Below, piece after piece: positions 1-9,060 of a stretch of DNA of 64,000 nucleotides. The position numbers and the translations under genes are program-made. The DNA is from Aedes albopictus. Its lineage: Eukaryota > Arthropoda > Insecta > Diptera > Culicidae. The notes under the pieces are model-generated. The model was given only the letters and a program-made list of their open reading frames with translations, had not been told where the DNA came from and searched no databases. The DNA lies in the NCBI RefSeq assembly GCF_035046485.1, contig NC_085138.1, positions 65,526,580-65,590,579 of the forward strand, given 5' to 3'. How positions within the stretch are numbered: the stretch's first letter is position 1; each line of letters opens with the position of its first letter.

Positions 1-1077
1 AATTGGGTCATGTTCACCGTATTGTACATTCCGTGTATCAAGCTGGAGGAATTCACGCTGTCGAAGTACTCTCTCAGGAGCGTACAGATTAATTTGTTCA
101 AGAATCGTTGGAGAATCTATTTCGCCTTTCAATATCTTCGCAACAAAAACAGCTTGGGCATTGAAGCGCCTCCGTTCTAATGTATTTAGACCAAGAAGGC
201 GACAGCGGTCTTCATAAGGAGGGAGATTCGAAGGATCGCGCCACGGAAGATTCCGGAGTGCATGTTTCACGAATTTCTTTTGAACTGCCTCAATACGTGC
301 TATCCAATTAGCGTGATACGGGCACCATACGACAAGGCCAAACTCCAGAATAGAGCGAACAAGTGAACAAAACAGTGAACGTAAGCATGTTGGGTCATGA
401 AAATCACTGGAAATTTTGAGCGTAAACCCAAGCTGTTTGTTGGCTTTGGTGATAATTTCGGTATAGTGGGCTTTGAACGTGAGTGCACTGTCTAAAGTAA
501 CGCCTAGGTCTCGAACTTGTTCAACTCGTTGCAGCAGTACTCCATCCAGTTGGTAGTTGAATATCACCGGTCTGAGCTTCCGATGAAAGGAAATGACGAA
601 ACATTTCTCTACGCTAAGTGTTAGAAAGTTCCGAGAGCACCATGCTTGAAAAACGCTAATTTGATTTTGGAGTTCCAAACACTCGACAAACGATTTGATC
701 ACCATGAAGATTTTAACGTCGTCGGCATAAAATACGCGGCATCCCGGTGGCAGAAGTTCAGCAATTTCGTTGATAAAAATAACGAAGAGCAGAGGACCGA
801 GATTGCTCCCCTGAGGAACTCCAGAAGTATTGCTGAATATCTCCGATTTTTCTGAGCCAATTTTTACACACACCGTCCGTTCCGTAAGGTAGGATCTGAA
901 CCAGCAGACCAAAGGAGTCGACATTCCAATTCTTTCGAGTCTTCTAAGTAGGATGCCATGGTCAACCCGATCAAACGCAGCCTTCAGATCGGTGTAAACA
1001 GCATCTATTTGATATCCGGAGTCTATGCTTTTAAAGAACCGTTCAACGGATACGGATGAAAATACATCAACCATCAG
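1..1077 (-). CDS. Jockey-clade non-LTR retrotransposon reverse transcriptase, partial
   Basis: Reading the minus strand from 1077 to 1 gives about 359 codons with no stop, continuing past the left edge. The translation shows the RT palm motifs in order: YTDLKAAFDRVDHG (first catalytic Asp), SGVPQGSNLGPLLF, then FYADDVKIF (YADD active site). These are followed by the thumb/connection part with VRDLGVTLD, LEFGLVVWCPY and the C-terminal PPYEDRCRLLGL typical of Jockey-clade elements. The protein would copy element RNA at nicked target DNA. The frame starts abruptly next to a stop at 1078-1080, with no endonuclease or earlier RT part, so this is a 5'-truncated copy. Lack of stops over 1 kb suggests a young insertion. 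No target duplication can be judged because the 3' end is outside the window. Confidence 0.9.
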   Translation of the reverse strand, partial: MMVDVFSSVSVERFFKSIDSGYQIDAVYTDLKAAFDRVDHGILLRRLERIGMSTPLVCWFRSYLTERTVCVKIGSEKSEIFSNTSGVPQGSNLGPLLFVIFINEIAELLPPGCRVFYADDVKIFMVIKSFVECLELQNQISVFQAWCSRNFLTLSVEKCFVISFHRKLRPVIFNYQLDGVLLQRVEQVRDLGVTLDSALTFKAHYTEIITKANKQLGFTLKISSDFHDPTCLRSLFCSLVRSILEFGLVVWCPYHANWIARIEAVQKKFVKHALRNLPWRDPSNLPPYEDRCRLLGLNTLERRRFNAQAVFVAKILKGEIDSPTILEQINLYAPERVLRQREFLQLDTRNVQYGEHDPI

Positions 1078-1172
1078 TCATTGCCAACATCAGTGCACAG
1101 TGGTCCACGAACCAGATTTACGAGGAAAGATGCATTCAACGCCTCGAAATGAGTTTTTAGGCAAATATGGTC

Positions 1173-1471
1173 TGTACGAAATGAAACTCGATTGGCTCGG
1201 TATCTGATTTGAAAGGGGTACGTTTATTAGGCGAAAAGATACAAATGATCTTGGTTGGTCGGCGGTCTACATAGAACTGGCAGGCCTGGCTATCCTATAC
1301 TAGCTATACAATACGCATAGAGCATAGTTGGGAAACGAAATAACGAGAACTATTTGCTTTCGCTCACCTATCGGAAGGATAGATGATGTTGAGAGAGACC
1401 TAGGTCGTTATTGAGAGAATCTGAGACTTAAATACCGTTAGGGTGATTCAAAAGTAATCCTATTCTTAACA
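1173..1471 (-). repeat. BEL element 3' LTR
   Basis: 299 bp, ending in CA at 1471 in plus orientation. It matches 8762-9060 base for base on reading. The minus-strand sequence just before it (1472-1490, ...GGAGGCCGGCTA) is the polypurine-type site expected at the start of a 3' LTR. Confidence 0.93.
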
Positions 1472-1871
1472 TAGCCGGCCTCCGTTGAAAAGTGTGATTT
1501 TCAAAACCTTATCTACTATTTTACAATCTTTATCTTAGCCTAAGACACTTCACTTGTTTGTTAATTTCTAAGCAACGATGATCTACTAGTTCTGAACCTC
1601 GGTTCTCGATGTCGTCGGCTGGGAGCATGGCGGCCTCCGCCACGTTGGTGTTCCCACGGTTGACTAGGGAACGTGGGGCCAGCTTATCGACACCCTCGTT
1701 GGCGGTTCGCAGGTACGCCTAGGGGGGTCGGTTGACCACCATAGCAGCGCGGAGAATCTCGACGGAACGGAGCGGTTGAGCAACATGGAACGGAAGAAAG
1801 CATTAGGTTTGCAATTGACAAAGTGACGAGACAAACGAAAAAGCGTCCAAACGCTGTTGGATTCGAGCAAG

Positions 1872-2641
1872 TTACATGTTGGCGAGAACTACGTCTTCAT
1901 CAGCGCTGGCTGATTGCTGGATAGGCAGAACGCAAACCTTGCTGATTGCCCGGTTGAATTCTCCATCCTTTGTCTTCACGGTAACGACGCGAACATTCCC
2001 GTCGTCGCCATAGAAAAGTCGAGTAACACGGCCGAGACACCACCGGAGCGGTGGCAGTTTTTCGTCCTTCAGGAGTACTAAGGTTCCGACAGCAAGATTA
2101 TCCCGCTGGCGGGTCCATTTGGTGCGCGGGTGTAGTCCGGAAAGGTAATCCGTGCTCCAACGCTTCCAAATTCGGCGAACAAATTCCTGCGTCATCTGGT
2201 AACGGTTTAGGCGATTCTGTGGAATTTCTTCATACGATGGTTCGGCGGCAGCGACCAAGGGACGGTGGACCAAAAAGTGGCCGGGTGTAAGGACCTCCAG
2301 GTCCTCGGGGTCAGTAGACAACTGGGTAAGCGGCCTGGAGTTCAGGCAGCTCTCAATCTGGACGAGCAGCGTCTCGAGGTCGTCCTTGTACAGAATGGTT
2401 GTTCCGATAGTCGATTTCAGGTGCTTTTTAAACGACTTTACGGCGGCCTCCCAGAGGCCACCGAAGTTGGGTGATCGAGGCGGTATAAACTTGAACTCGA
2501 TCCCTTCTTCTACGCAGAAGGAACCGACGGAATGCTGGTGCTGCTGCGACCGGAATTGCGCTAGAAGCTCGGCTAGCGCACGTGATGCTCCTTGGAAGTT
2601 TTTCGCATTGTCGCATTCGATGACTGCTGGTTTGGAGCGGC
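1872..2641 (-). pseudogene. BEL integrase C-terminal half plus DUF5641, N-terminus missing
   Basis: The minus-strand frame resumes integrase at the second catalytic Asp (ECDNAKNFQGA) and includes the catalytic Glu in SPNFGGLWEAAVKSF. It runs through WKRWSTDYL and the DUF5641 tail (GTLVLLKDEKLPPLRW) to a stop just before 1872. The H2C2 zinc-binding domain and the first catalytic Asp are absent. Upstream the frame reads into the antisense of the inverted copy (2642-2663), which supplies an accidental ATG. It would not be a working DDE integrase. Separated from gag-pol by about 1.2 kb of rearranged DNA. Confidence 0.85.
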
Positions 2642-2643
2642 GG

Positions 2644-2943
2644 ATTTGGAAGCGTTGGAGCACGGATTACCTTTCCGGACTACACCCGCGCACCAAATGG
2701 ACCCGCCAGCGGGATAATCTTGCTGTCGGAACCTTAGTACTCCTGAAGGACGAAAAACTGCCACCGCTCCGGTGGTGTCTCGGCCGTGTTACTCGACTTT
2801 TCTATGGCGACGACGGGAATGTTCGCGTCGTTACCGTGAAGACAAAGGATGGAGAATTCAACCGGGCAATCAGCAAGGTTTGCGTTCTGCCTATCCAGCA
2901 ATCAGCCAGCGCTGATGAAGACGTAGTTCTCGCCAACATGTAA
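2644..2943 (+). pseudogene. Inverted copy of the BEL DUF5641 tail
   Basis: On the plus strand the frame from WKRWSTDYLSGLHPRTKW to the stop at 2941-2943 is residue-for-residue the same as the minus-strand integrase tail. This is the coding part of the 744-bp inverted duplication. It has no start of its own and no catalytic residues. Confidence 0.88.
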
Positions 2944-3387
2944 CTTGCTCGAATCCAACAGCGTTTGGACGCTTTTTCGTTTGTCTCGTCACTTTGTCAA
3001 TTGCAAACCTAATGCTTTCTTCCGTTCCATGTTGCTCAACCGCTCCGTTCCGTCGAGATTCTCCGCGCTGCTATGGTGGTCAACCGACCCCCCTAGGCGT
3101 ACCTGCGAACCGCCAACGAGGGTGTCGATAAGCTGGCCCCACGTTCCCTAGTCAACCGTGGGAACACCAACGTGGCGGAGGCCGCCATGCTCCCAGCCGA
3201 CGACATCGAGAACCGAGGTTCAGAACTAGTAGATCATCGTTGCTTAGAAATTAACAAACAAGTGAAGTGTCTTAGGCTAAGATAAAGATTGTAAAATAGT
3301 AGATAAGGTTTTGAAAATCACACTTTTCAACGGAGGCCGGCTATGTTAAGAATAGGATTACTTTTGAATCACCCTAACGGTATTTAA

Positions 3388-3645
3388 TTTTATTTCTCCT
3401 AAAGACATCTTGCCTATTCGGAGGATGGAGTAGCAACTAAAAGGCGATAATAAATATCATAGTATGTATTTACAAATAGTTCTATGGATAAAGCAAAACA
3501 AAAGACAAGATTGTCGATGTATAGTGTAAGAGTGTGAGTACAAAATTGGTCAGTGTGGTGTGGAACATGATTGTCGGTGGTATTTACTGATCTATGTTGA
3601 TGATTCTTATTGGATAGAGTTCTGAACCGACGACGAGATCAAACA
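3388..3645 (-). repeat. Probable fragment of a different BEL-type LTR
   Basis: On the minus strand a G-rich tract (GCGGGGCGGGA, 3656-3646) leads straight into TGTTTGATCTCG at 3645, like a polypurine tract followed by LTR start. The segment ends with an AATAAA-like signal at about 3395. It does not match the 299-bp LTRs of the host element. Together with 3646-3905 it looks like the 3' end of another LTR element joined here by template switching. Recognition is structural only. Confidence 0.5.
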
Positions 3646-3829
3646 TCCCGCCCCGCAAAAACGAATGTTTTTCAATTAATTCGCATACCTTCACGACTTA
3701 TGGAACTTTTGTAATCGATTAATTTTACACTGGTTTGATAGTTACTTCAGAGAAAAATCTAAATAATTGACGATTCTGAAATTATCTGGAACAATTCACT
3801 GTTTGATTAAGTATATAGCACTTGATTAA
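3646..3829 (-). other. Foreign segment after the gag-pol stop
   Basis: AT-rich and non-coding. It lies between the gag-pol stop and the G-rich tract before the LTR-like fragment. The last about 25 codons of gag-pol (3905-3830) appear to belong to the same foreign piece. Confidence 0.5.
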
Positions 3830-6800
3830 TCACTTATTGGAGAGCCTCAGGTTCGGAGTAGGATACACTTTTCCAGGAGGAATTGACCGACTTGGAGTAC
3901 ATTGGAGGAATTTGACCTCTTCGGTCAGCGACTCTTGTTGGGCTAAACGAACCAAACGCATGAGCGCGTCCTTGTACTCAGTAGTCTTCAGAAATCCGGT
4001 TCTTCGGTTTGAGGGATTTCGTTGCTTGCAATTGTGGCAAAATCTCAGGAGATATGCCACCACCGAGACTAGGCCGGTATACGAAGACCGAAGACTGAAG
4101 ATAGGGTTTGGCTCGTGGACTTGGATTGGTAGGACAATTGCTCTTTCCTCCAGTTGTTCTGCTTCGAAGTTCTCGAATGCTGGACGGACAAGAGCAGGCC
4201 AGAATCTGTTTGGTTGACTGAGCCACGGTGGGCCATTCCACCATGCTGCGCAATCTCTGAGTTCCGCCGGCAGCATTCCGCGGGAGATGATGTCTGCCGG
4301 ATTCTCGATTCCAGGCACATGATTCCACAGTCCGCCTTCCGTCAGGTGTTGGATTTCGGACACTCGGTTTGCCACAAACGTTTTCCAGCGGGATGGGGCA
4401 GCTGAAATCCACTGGAGGACGATCATCGAATCAGTCCAGAAAAAACACTTCATTGGGAGATTCAGTGCTTCCTGGACCTTCTGAACTAAGTGGCTCAATA
4501 ATAGCGCCGAAGAAAGTTCGAGGCGAGGCAGACAGACTCTTTTTTGTTTCTTGCTGTTTCCTAGAGGTGCCAGTTTCGACTTCGAGGTTAGAAGACGAAC
4601 GGATGTGTCGCCGTTGGAGGACACGGCGCGGAGGTAGATGCATGCCCCATAAGCCTTTTCGGAGGCATCACAAAAACCATGTAATTCGATGGAAGTTGGA
4701 TCGACGATTGGGACGGCCCAACGAGGAACGATAATTGTCTCGATTGCCGCAAGTTCGGACCGAAATTGCAGCCAGCTTTGTTGGAGTTCGTCTTCTAGCG
4801 GCTCGTCCCAGGAACGCTTGCTTCGCCAGAGGTCCTGCACGAACAACTTGGCAACTACGATGACTGGGCCTATGAAGCCGAGCGGATCAAAAAGGCTCGA
4901 AGAATCGGAAACCACTTGCCGCTTGGAAACGCAAATGTCTTGCTTCCATTTTGGAACGTGGAAGCCGAAGCAATCGGAAGCTGGCTCCCACCTAAGCCCG
5001 AGAGTTTTGATGGAAGCTCCTGGATCGAGGCCCAATACGGTTCGTTCATCACGTAGTGCCTCAGGAATATGCGAGAGAATCTCCGGAGAATTGGACGACC
5101 ATTTGCGCAGTGGAAATCCAGCGGAATGCAGAAGCTGAAGAAGCTGCGTGCACAATACCCTTCCAGATCGAATGGTCTTGCTTCCGGTAAAGAGATCGTC
5201 CATATAAAAGTCTTCACCTACGACTTCGGCAGCGAGAGGATGAGACTGACGGCCTATCACGGAGAGTTCTTTCAGACAGCGGGTGGCTAGATACGGCGCT
5301 GAAGAAGTGCCATACGTTACCGTGGAGAGCTCGAAAATGCGAATCGGCTCCGACGGATCATCTCTCCAAAGAATCCGCTGCAGACACTGGTCTGAAGGAT
5401 GCACCTGGATCTGGCAATACATTTTTTCGATGTCCGCAATAATCACGTATCGATGGGTTCGCCACCGCAGGATCAACGAGAAGAGGTCATCTTGGACGGT
5501 GGGTCCCACCATCAGCGCGTTGTTCAGAGAAACGTTGGTGTCCGTGGCGCAAGACGCGTCGAAAACGACACGAAGCTTCGTGGTGACGCTGTCGGGACGT
5601 TCGATGCAGTGATGTGGAAGGTAATACGGGCGATACGGTGTGGGCTGACTAACATCTGCTACTTCCTGCATGTGTCCCAGGATTCGGTATTCCTCGATGA
5701 AAGCGGAGTAAGCTGTCTTCAGTTGGGGTTTGGCTTGTAATCGGCGTTCCACGGATAGGAACCGACGTTTGGCGATTTCATACGAGTCTCCCATCTGCGA
5801 TAGAATGGTGGGTTTCTTCGGAAGTTGGACAACGAATCTACCGGACTCAGCTCTCGTGGTAGTGGCGACGAAGTGAGCCTCACAAGTCGATTCTTCTACG
5901 GACAAGGTGCTGGAGGACTGACAGGATTCAAGTTCCCAAAATCTGGACAACTGTTGTTCGAGACCGTCCGTGCTGCAAACGTGGACGATACTAACAATTT
6001 CGGGATCTGGTCGGCTATTACCAGCCCGACCGGAGACGACCCAACCCAGCAACGTATTCTGCAACACAGGTCGGCCGGGGCCTAGGCGAATCAGTCCATC
6101 GAGAAGCAAATCATAATACGCATCCACTCCGATAATCATATCCACTGCTGCTGGTTTGTTGAATTGGGGATCTGCCAGAATTACTCCGGTAGGCCAATTC
6201 CATTCGGCTACGTCGATGCTATTCGAAGGAAGTTCACGTGTCACAGCAGACAGCACGTGGAACTTAAGCTGGGTACGAAAACGGCAACAATGCGACTGGA
6301 TGTGGACTACGACGGAGTGTGTGGACGTGGTAGAGGATTGTCCGATTCCCCCGACGATGTGGTGTTCCTTGACACGTTGCACTTGCAATCGTTGGGCCAA
6401 GCTTTCGGAAATTATGTTCAGCTGCGAGGCGGGATCGAGCAACGCTCTAGCCCACAGAGTGTTTTTCGAAGAATCGATGACCTTCACGAGCGCAGTCTGC
6501 AGCAACACGGTTGATGGGATTCGGCGGACGTTGGCAACCGAGGAGGTAGAGCAATGACTGAGGGCACTCGTGGATGGTGTCTGTTCGTCAGGGACGATAG
6601 ATGGCGAGGAAGACTTATTTGCGTTGGACGACGTAGTTGGAGCGATTTGAGGTTGAGATTGAGTCTGATTTGTGGAGGGCTGGCTTGAGTTTGATTTGGG
6701 ACCCTGTGGTTGGGGAGGATTGCGAATGGGAGCTTGTTGGTGGAGCATCGTGTGATGCTTTTGACTGCAGACACGGCAGGCACCGGATGAGCAGTTCCTA

Positions 6801-7957
6801 ACCTGGTGATCAGCGGACAGGCAGTTGATGCAGAGACTCCTTTTCTTCACCAAATCATACCGTTCGGAAACGGCCAGCTTGCGGAACACATCACATTTGA
6901 ACGGCGAGTGGGCAGACTGGTCACAGAAACAGCATGGCTTTTGAGATGAATTGACGACGGAATGCACGCTGCTAACCTTGATCTTCGGCACATGCGCTGG
7001 ATCAGATCGGGGAGGATCAGAGGCCCGCGCTTTCCCAGGCGCGATTGACTGGAGAACGATGCAATGGGAACGTAGGAAATCGATGAGCACCTCGTACCGG
7101 GGAACGTCTGTTGATTTGTGATGGTTTTCCCACTGCTTGAGCGTTGCAGTGTCGAGACGAGAGCACACGATGTGAGCTAGCAACACACTCCAACCCTTGG
7201 TGTCGATGTTCATTTTCTCAATCATCTGCAGATTTCGTTCGAAGTCGTCAATTAGTCGAGAAAGGGATTCGTAACTTTCCCGCTTCAGGGGTTCGACGGA
7301 AAGAAGCGCATCTAAGTACGTTTTAACAACTAGCTTTTTATTATCGAAGCGCTTCGTCAGAGACTGCCAAGCAATGGCATAGTTGGCATCAGTAATGTCG
7401 ATAGGCTCGACAACCCGCTTTGCTTCCCCTGTTAGTGATGCGACAAGGTAGGAAAACTTGTCCACATCCGAAAGATTTGGATTGGAATCGATGAGACTCT
7501 TAAACGTGTCTCGAAAAGTCAGCCACTCAGTAACTGATCCGCTGAAGGAAGGAAGCTTGACTTCGGGAAGCTTTATCCGAGCCATTGGAGTGGCGCGATT
7601 AGCGTTTGAACCACTAAAACCCCCACCTGCACTGGTGGAGGGCACCGCATTTGCCATGCGTTCAGCATTGACAAGAAAACCTTTCACCTGCACGTAGATC
7701 TTCTCAAACCGATCACGTGAGGCGCGGCTAAGCTGTTCGTCTTCATCTGCAGTAGGCGATTCATCATCCTGCAGCAAATCAATTTGCAACCGCACCTTCA
7801 AAAAAATCTCAAAAAGCCCCTCCAAACGATCCATCCAACCCGCGATCTGTCCTTTATCCCGCGCTTCATCGTATTGATTAATAAATTTGACCACGTTGTT
7901 CAAGGTGTCGAAGCAAAACTGCTCTTGCTTGGTCAATGCTCGCAAATCAGGGGCCAT
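3830..7957 (-). CDS. BEL/Pao Gag-Pol polyprotein (Gag, zinc knuckles, protease, RT, RNase H), truncated before integrase
   Basis: A 1,375-codon frame. Rough residue positions: a DUF1759-type Gag region (LPEVKLPSFSG at about 130), then Cys-rich zinc knuckles at about 340-405 (CFCDQSAHSPFKC, CINCLSADHQVRNC, CRVCSQKHH). A DUF1758 aspartic protease follows at about 500, where ALLDPASQ replaces the usual D-S/T-G. RT has VVFDAS at about 795 and YMDDLFTG at about 905. The BEL-type RNase H region has GFCDASEKAYGA at about 1090 and FFWTDSMIVLQWI at about 1170. The typical run into integrase (LVRLAQQESLTEEVKFLQ) is followed by about 25 unrelated residues and a stop. The frame therefore crosses a junction near 3905 into foreign sequence, and integrase is lost from this polyprotein. 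The family normally makes one polyprotein that forms virus-like particles and copies the element RNA. The start is the first ATG after the leader. Confidence 0.92.
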   Translation of the reverse strand: MAPDLRALTKQEQFCFDTLNNVVKFINQYDEARDKGQIAGWMDRLEGLFEIFLKVRLQIDLLQDDESPTADEDEQLSRASRDRFEKIYVQVKGFLVNAERMANAVPSTSAGGGFSGSNANRATPMARIKLPEVKLPSFSGSVTEWLTFRDTFKSLIDSNPNLSDVDKFSYLVASLTGEAKRVVEPIDITDANYAIAWQSLTKRFDNKKLVVKTYLDALLSVEPLKRESYESLSRLIDDFERNLQMIEKMNIDTKGWSVLLAHIVCSRLDTATLKQWENHHKSTDVPRYEVLIDFLRSHCIVLQSIAPGKARASDPPRSDPAHVPKIKVSSVHSVVNSSQKPCCFCDQSAHSPFKCDVFRKLAVSERYDLVKKRSLCINCLSADHQVRNCSSGACRVCSQKHHTMLHQQAPIRNPPQPQGPKSNSSQPSTNQTQSQPQIAPTTSSNANKSSSPSIVPDEQTPSTSALSHCSTSSVANVRRIPSTVLLQTALVKVIDSSKNTLWARALLDPASQLNIISESLAQRLQVQRVKEHHIVGGIGQSSTTSTHSVVVHIQSHCCRFRTQLKFHVLSAVTRELPSNSIDVAEWNWPTGVILADPQFNKPAAVDMIIGVDAYYDLLLDGLIRLGPGRPVLQNTLLGWVVSGRAGNSRPDPEIVSIVHVCSTDGLEQQLSRFWELESCQSSSTLSVEESTCEAHFVATTTRAESGRFVVQLPKKPTILSQMGDSYEIAKRRFLSVERRLQAKPQLKTAYSAFIEEYRILGHMQEVADVSQPTPYRPYYLPHHCIERPDSVTTKLRVVFDASCATDTNVSLNNALMVGPTVQDDLFSLILRWRTHRYVIIADIEKMYCQIQVHPSDQCLQRILWRDDPSEPIRIFELSTVTYGTSSAPYLATRCLKELSVIGRQSHPLAAEVVGEDFYMDDLFTGSKTIRSGRVLCTQLLQLLHSAGFPLRKWSSNSPEILSHIPEALRDERTVLGLDPGASIKTLGLRWEPASDCFGFHVPKWKQDICVSKRQVVSDSSSLFDPLGFIGPVIVVAKLFVQDLWRSKRSWDEPLEDELQQSWLQFRSELAAIETIIVPRWAVPIVDPTSIELHGFCDASEKAYGACIYLRAVSSNGDTSVRLLTSKSKLAPLGNSKKQKRVCLPRLELSSALLLSHLVQKVQEALNLPMKCFFWTDSMIVLQWISAAPSRWKTFVANRVSEIQHLTEGGLWNHVPGIENPADIISRGMLPAELRDCAAWWNGPPWLSQPNRFWPALVRPAFENFEAEQLEERAIVLPIQVHEPNPIFSLRSSYTGLVSVVAYLLRFCHNCKQRNPSNRRTGFLKTTEYKDALMRLVRLAQQESLTEEVKFLQCTPSRSIPPGKVYPTPNLRLSNK

Positions 7958-8736
7958 TGTTACCCTTCAGCACTGCAAAACCCAAAAAAGCTCAACAATC
8001 GTTCGAACAACAGTTCTGTTTCGCTCTCAAACCACCCACAGCTTTATTTGCTCACGAAAAAGCTAAATCCACCACCTCGTGTTAGTCCGGTTCACTATCA
8101 GCTCGACCACTCCGCTCAACTCTCAACTCTCAAAAAATGCGCTCAAATTCTCTCTGCGATTGCTTCGTTTTGCGCAAGGGGTTAGTCGTATGCTTCTACT
8201 CGCTTACCTCATCTATCTGCAACAATGACGGGCAGCGCCGCGGTACGGCGCGCGACGGTGTGGCGCGCGGCGGTGAAGCGCGCGGTGATGAGGCGATGAG
8301 GCGCGCGGCGGTGGGCCGACGAGGCTCGGCCTTTGTGCTGGCGGCTATTCTTTCCGATCCAGTTGTATGGACCGACGCCACGCTATCTGCTGACCACGCG
8401 GTCAGCTCGAGTCACGCTTTGGTGCTATGTACACTCTTTTTATCACACTTAATGCACTTTCACTGATTTTCTGATCAATGCGGTTACACTTTTGGATGTG
8501 ATTTGTTCTTTTTTTCGTTCAATTTCTAATATTCACTATTTGCCACTGTGAGTTGGATTTGTTCTTCACACATAACCTCAACTTCACACTCACGCACACG
8601 TGGTAGGGTAATTTCGACAGACGCGAAACTGAGTTTACCGCGGCACCGGAATTAGAGACACACACGATCTGCTTTTTTCACGATAAGCACTTGCTCACAC
8701 GCGAACCGAAACTACGATTATACCGAGGCCAATCAA
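7958..8736 (-). other. BEL leader (untranslated) region
   Basis: It lies between the primer site and the gag-pol ATG at 7957. No long frame on the minus strand. A GC-rich stretch at about 8235-8330 is built of short GCGCGCGGCGGTG-like repeats and stands out from the AT-rich surroundings. It probably corresponds to packaging/leader sequence of the element. Confidence 0.6.
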
Positions 8737-8753
8737 TCCGGTTCGAAGGACCA
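8737..8753 (-). promoter_or_regulatory. Candidate tRNA primer-binding site of the BEL element
   Basis: Eight bases inside the 5' LTR the minus strand reads TGGTCCTTCGAACCGGA. It begins TGG, complementary to a tRNA CCA end, and includes a T-loop-like TTCGAA. Position and start fit a primer site. Which tRNA would pair was not determined, and the distance from T-loop-like bases to CCA is short for a normal tRNA, so this is tentative. Confidence 0.45.
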
Positions 8754-8761
8754 ATTTTTTA

Positions 8762-9060
8762 TGTACGAAATGAAACTCGATTGGCTCGGTATCTGATTTG
8801 AAAGGGGTACGTTTATTAGGCGAAAAGATACAAATGATCTTGGTTGGTCGGCGGTCTACATAGAACTGGCAGGCCTGGCTATCCTATACTAGCTATACAA
8901 TACGCATAGAGCATAGTTGGGAAACGAAATAACGAGAACTATTTGCTTTCGCTCACCTATCGGAAGGATAGATGATGTTGAGAGAGACCTAGGTCGTTAT
9001 TGAGAGAATCTGAGACTTAAATACCGTTAGGGTGATTCAAAAGTAATCCTATTCTTAACA
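8762..9060 (-). repeat. BEL element 5' LTR
   Basis: 299 bp, same sequence as the other LTR. It should carry the promoter for minus-strand transcription into the leader and gag-pol. The flanking target copy TGGTC follows at 9061-9065. Confidence 0.93.

Larger units (their letters stand above)
1428..3387. repeat. 744-bp inverted duplication inside the BEL element
   Basis: Arms 1428-2171 and 2644-3387 are reverse complements. Paired positions add to 4815 at both ends, so there is no net indel, and the translations of both arms are identical. The loop (2172-2643) holds the integrase core remainder. The outer 44 bp of each arm are LTR sequence, so the duplicated piece covers the start of the 3' LTR, the polypurine site, the 3' untranslated region and DUF5641. 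Confidence 0.92.
1173..9060 (-). mobile_element. BEL/Pao LTR retrotransposon, complete but internally rearranged
   Basis: Two 299-bp direct repeats (1173-1471 and 8762-9060), each TG...CA in plus orientation, bound a 7.9-kb element. Both are flanked by TGGTC (1168-1172 and 9061-9065), a clean 5-bp target duplication as BEL/Pao elements make. Coding is on the minus strand, so 8762-9060 is the 5' LTR. Order along the minus strand: 5' LTR, primer-site region, leader, gag-pol frame (7957-3830), a segment unlike the rest (about 3905-3388), an inverted copy of the 3' end (3387-2644), the integrase remainder (2641-1872), the 3' untranslated part and the 3' LTR. The LTRs look identical, so insertion was recent. 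Half of integrase is missing, so this copy must have been mobilised in trans or rearranged after insertion. Confidence 0.93.

Noticed and set aside
1664..1870. 68-codon minus-strand frame after the integrase stop
   Set aside because: It lies in the 3' untranslated part of the BEL element and is repeated in the inverted arm (2945-3151). No domain.
2386..2943. 185-codon plus-strand protein across the BEL inverted repeat
   Set aside because: The first part is antisense of integrase and only the end is the inverted DUF5641 copy, so it is an accidental fusion frame.
8137..8466. 109-codon plus-strand frame in the BEL leader
   Set aside because: Antisense to the element, built on short GC-rich repeats. 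No support.
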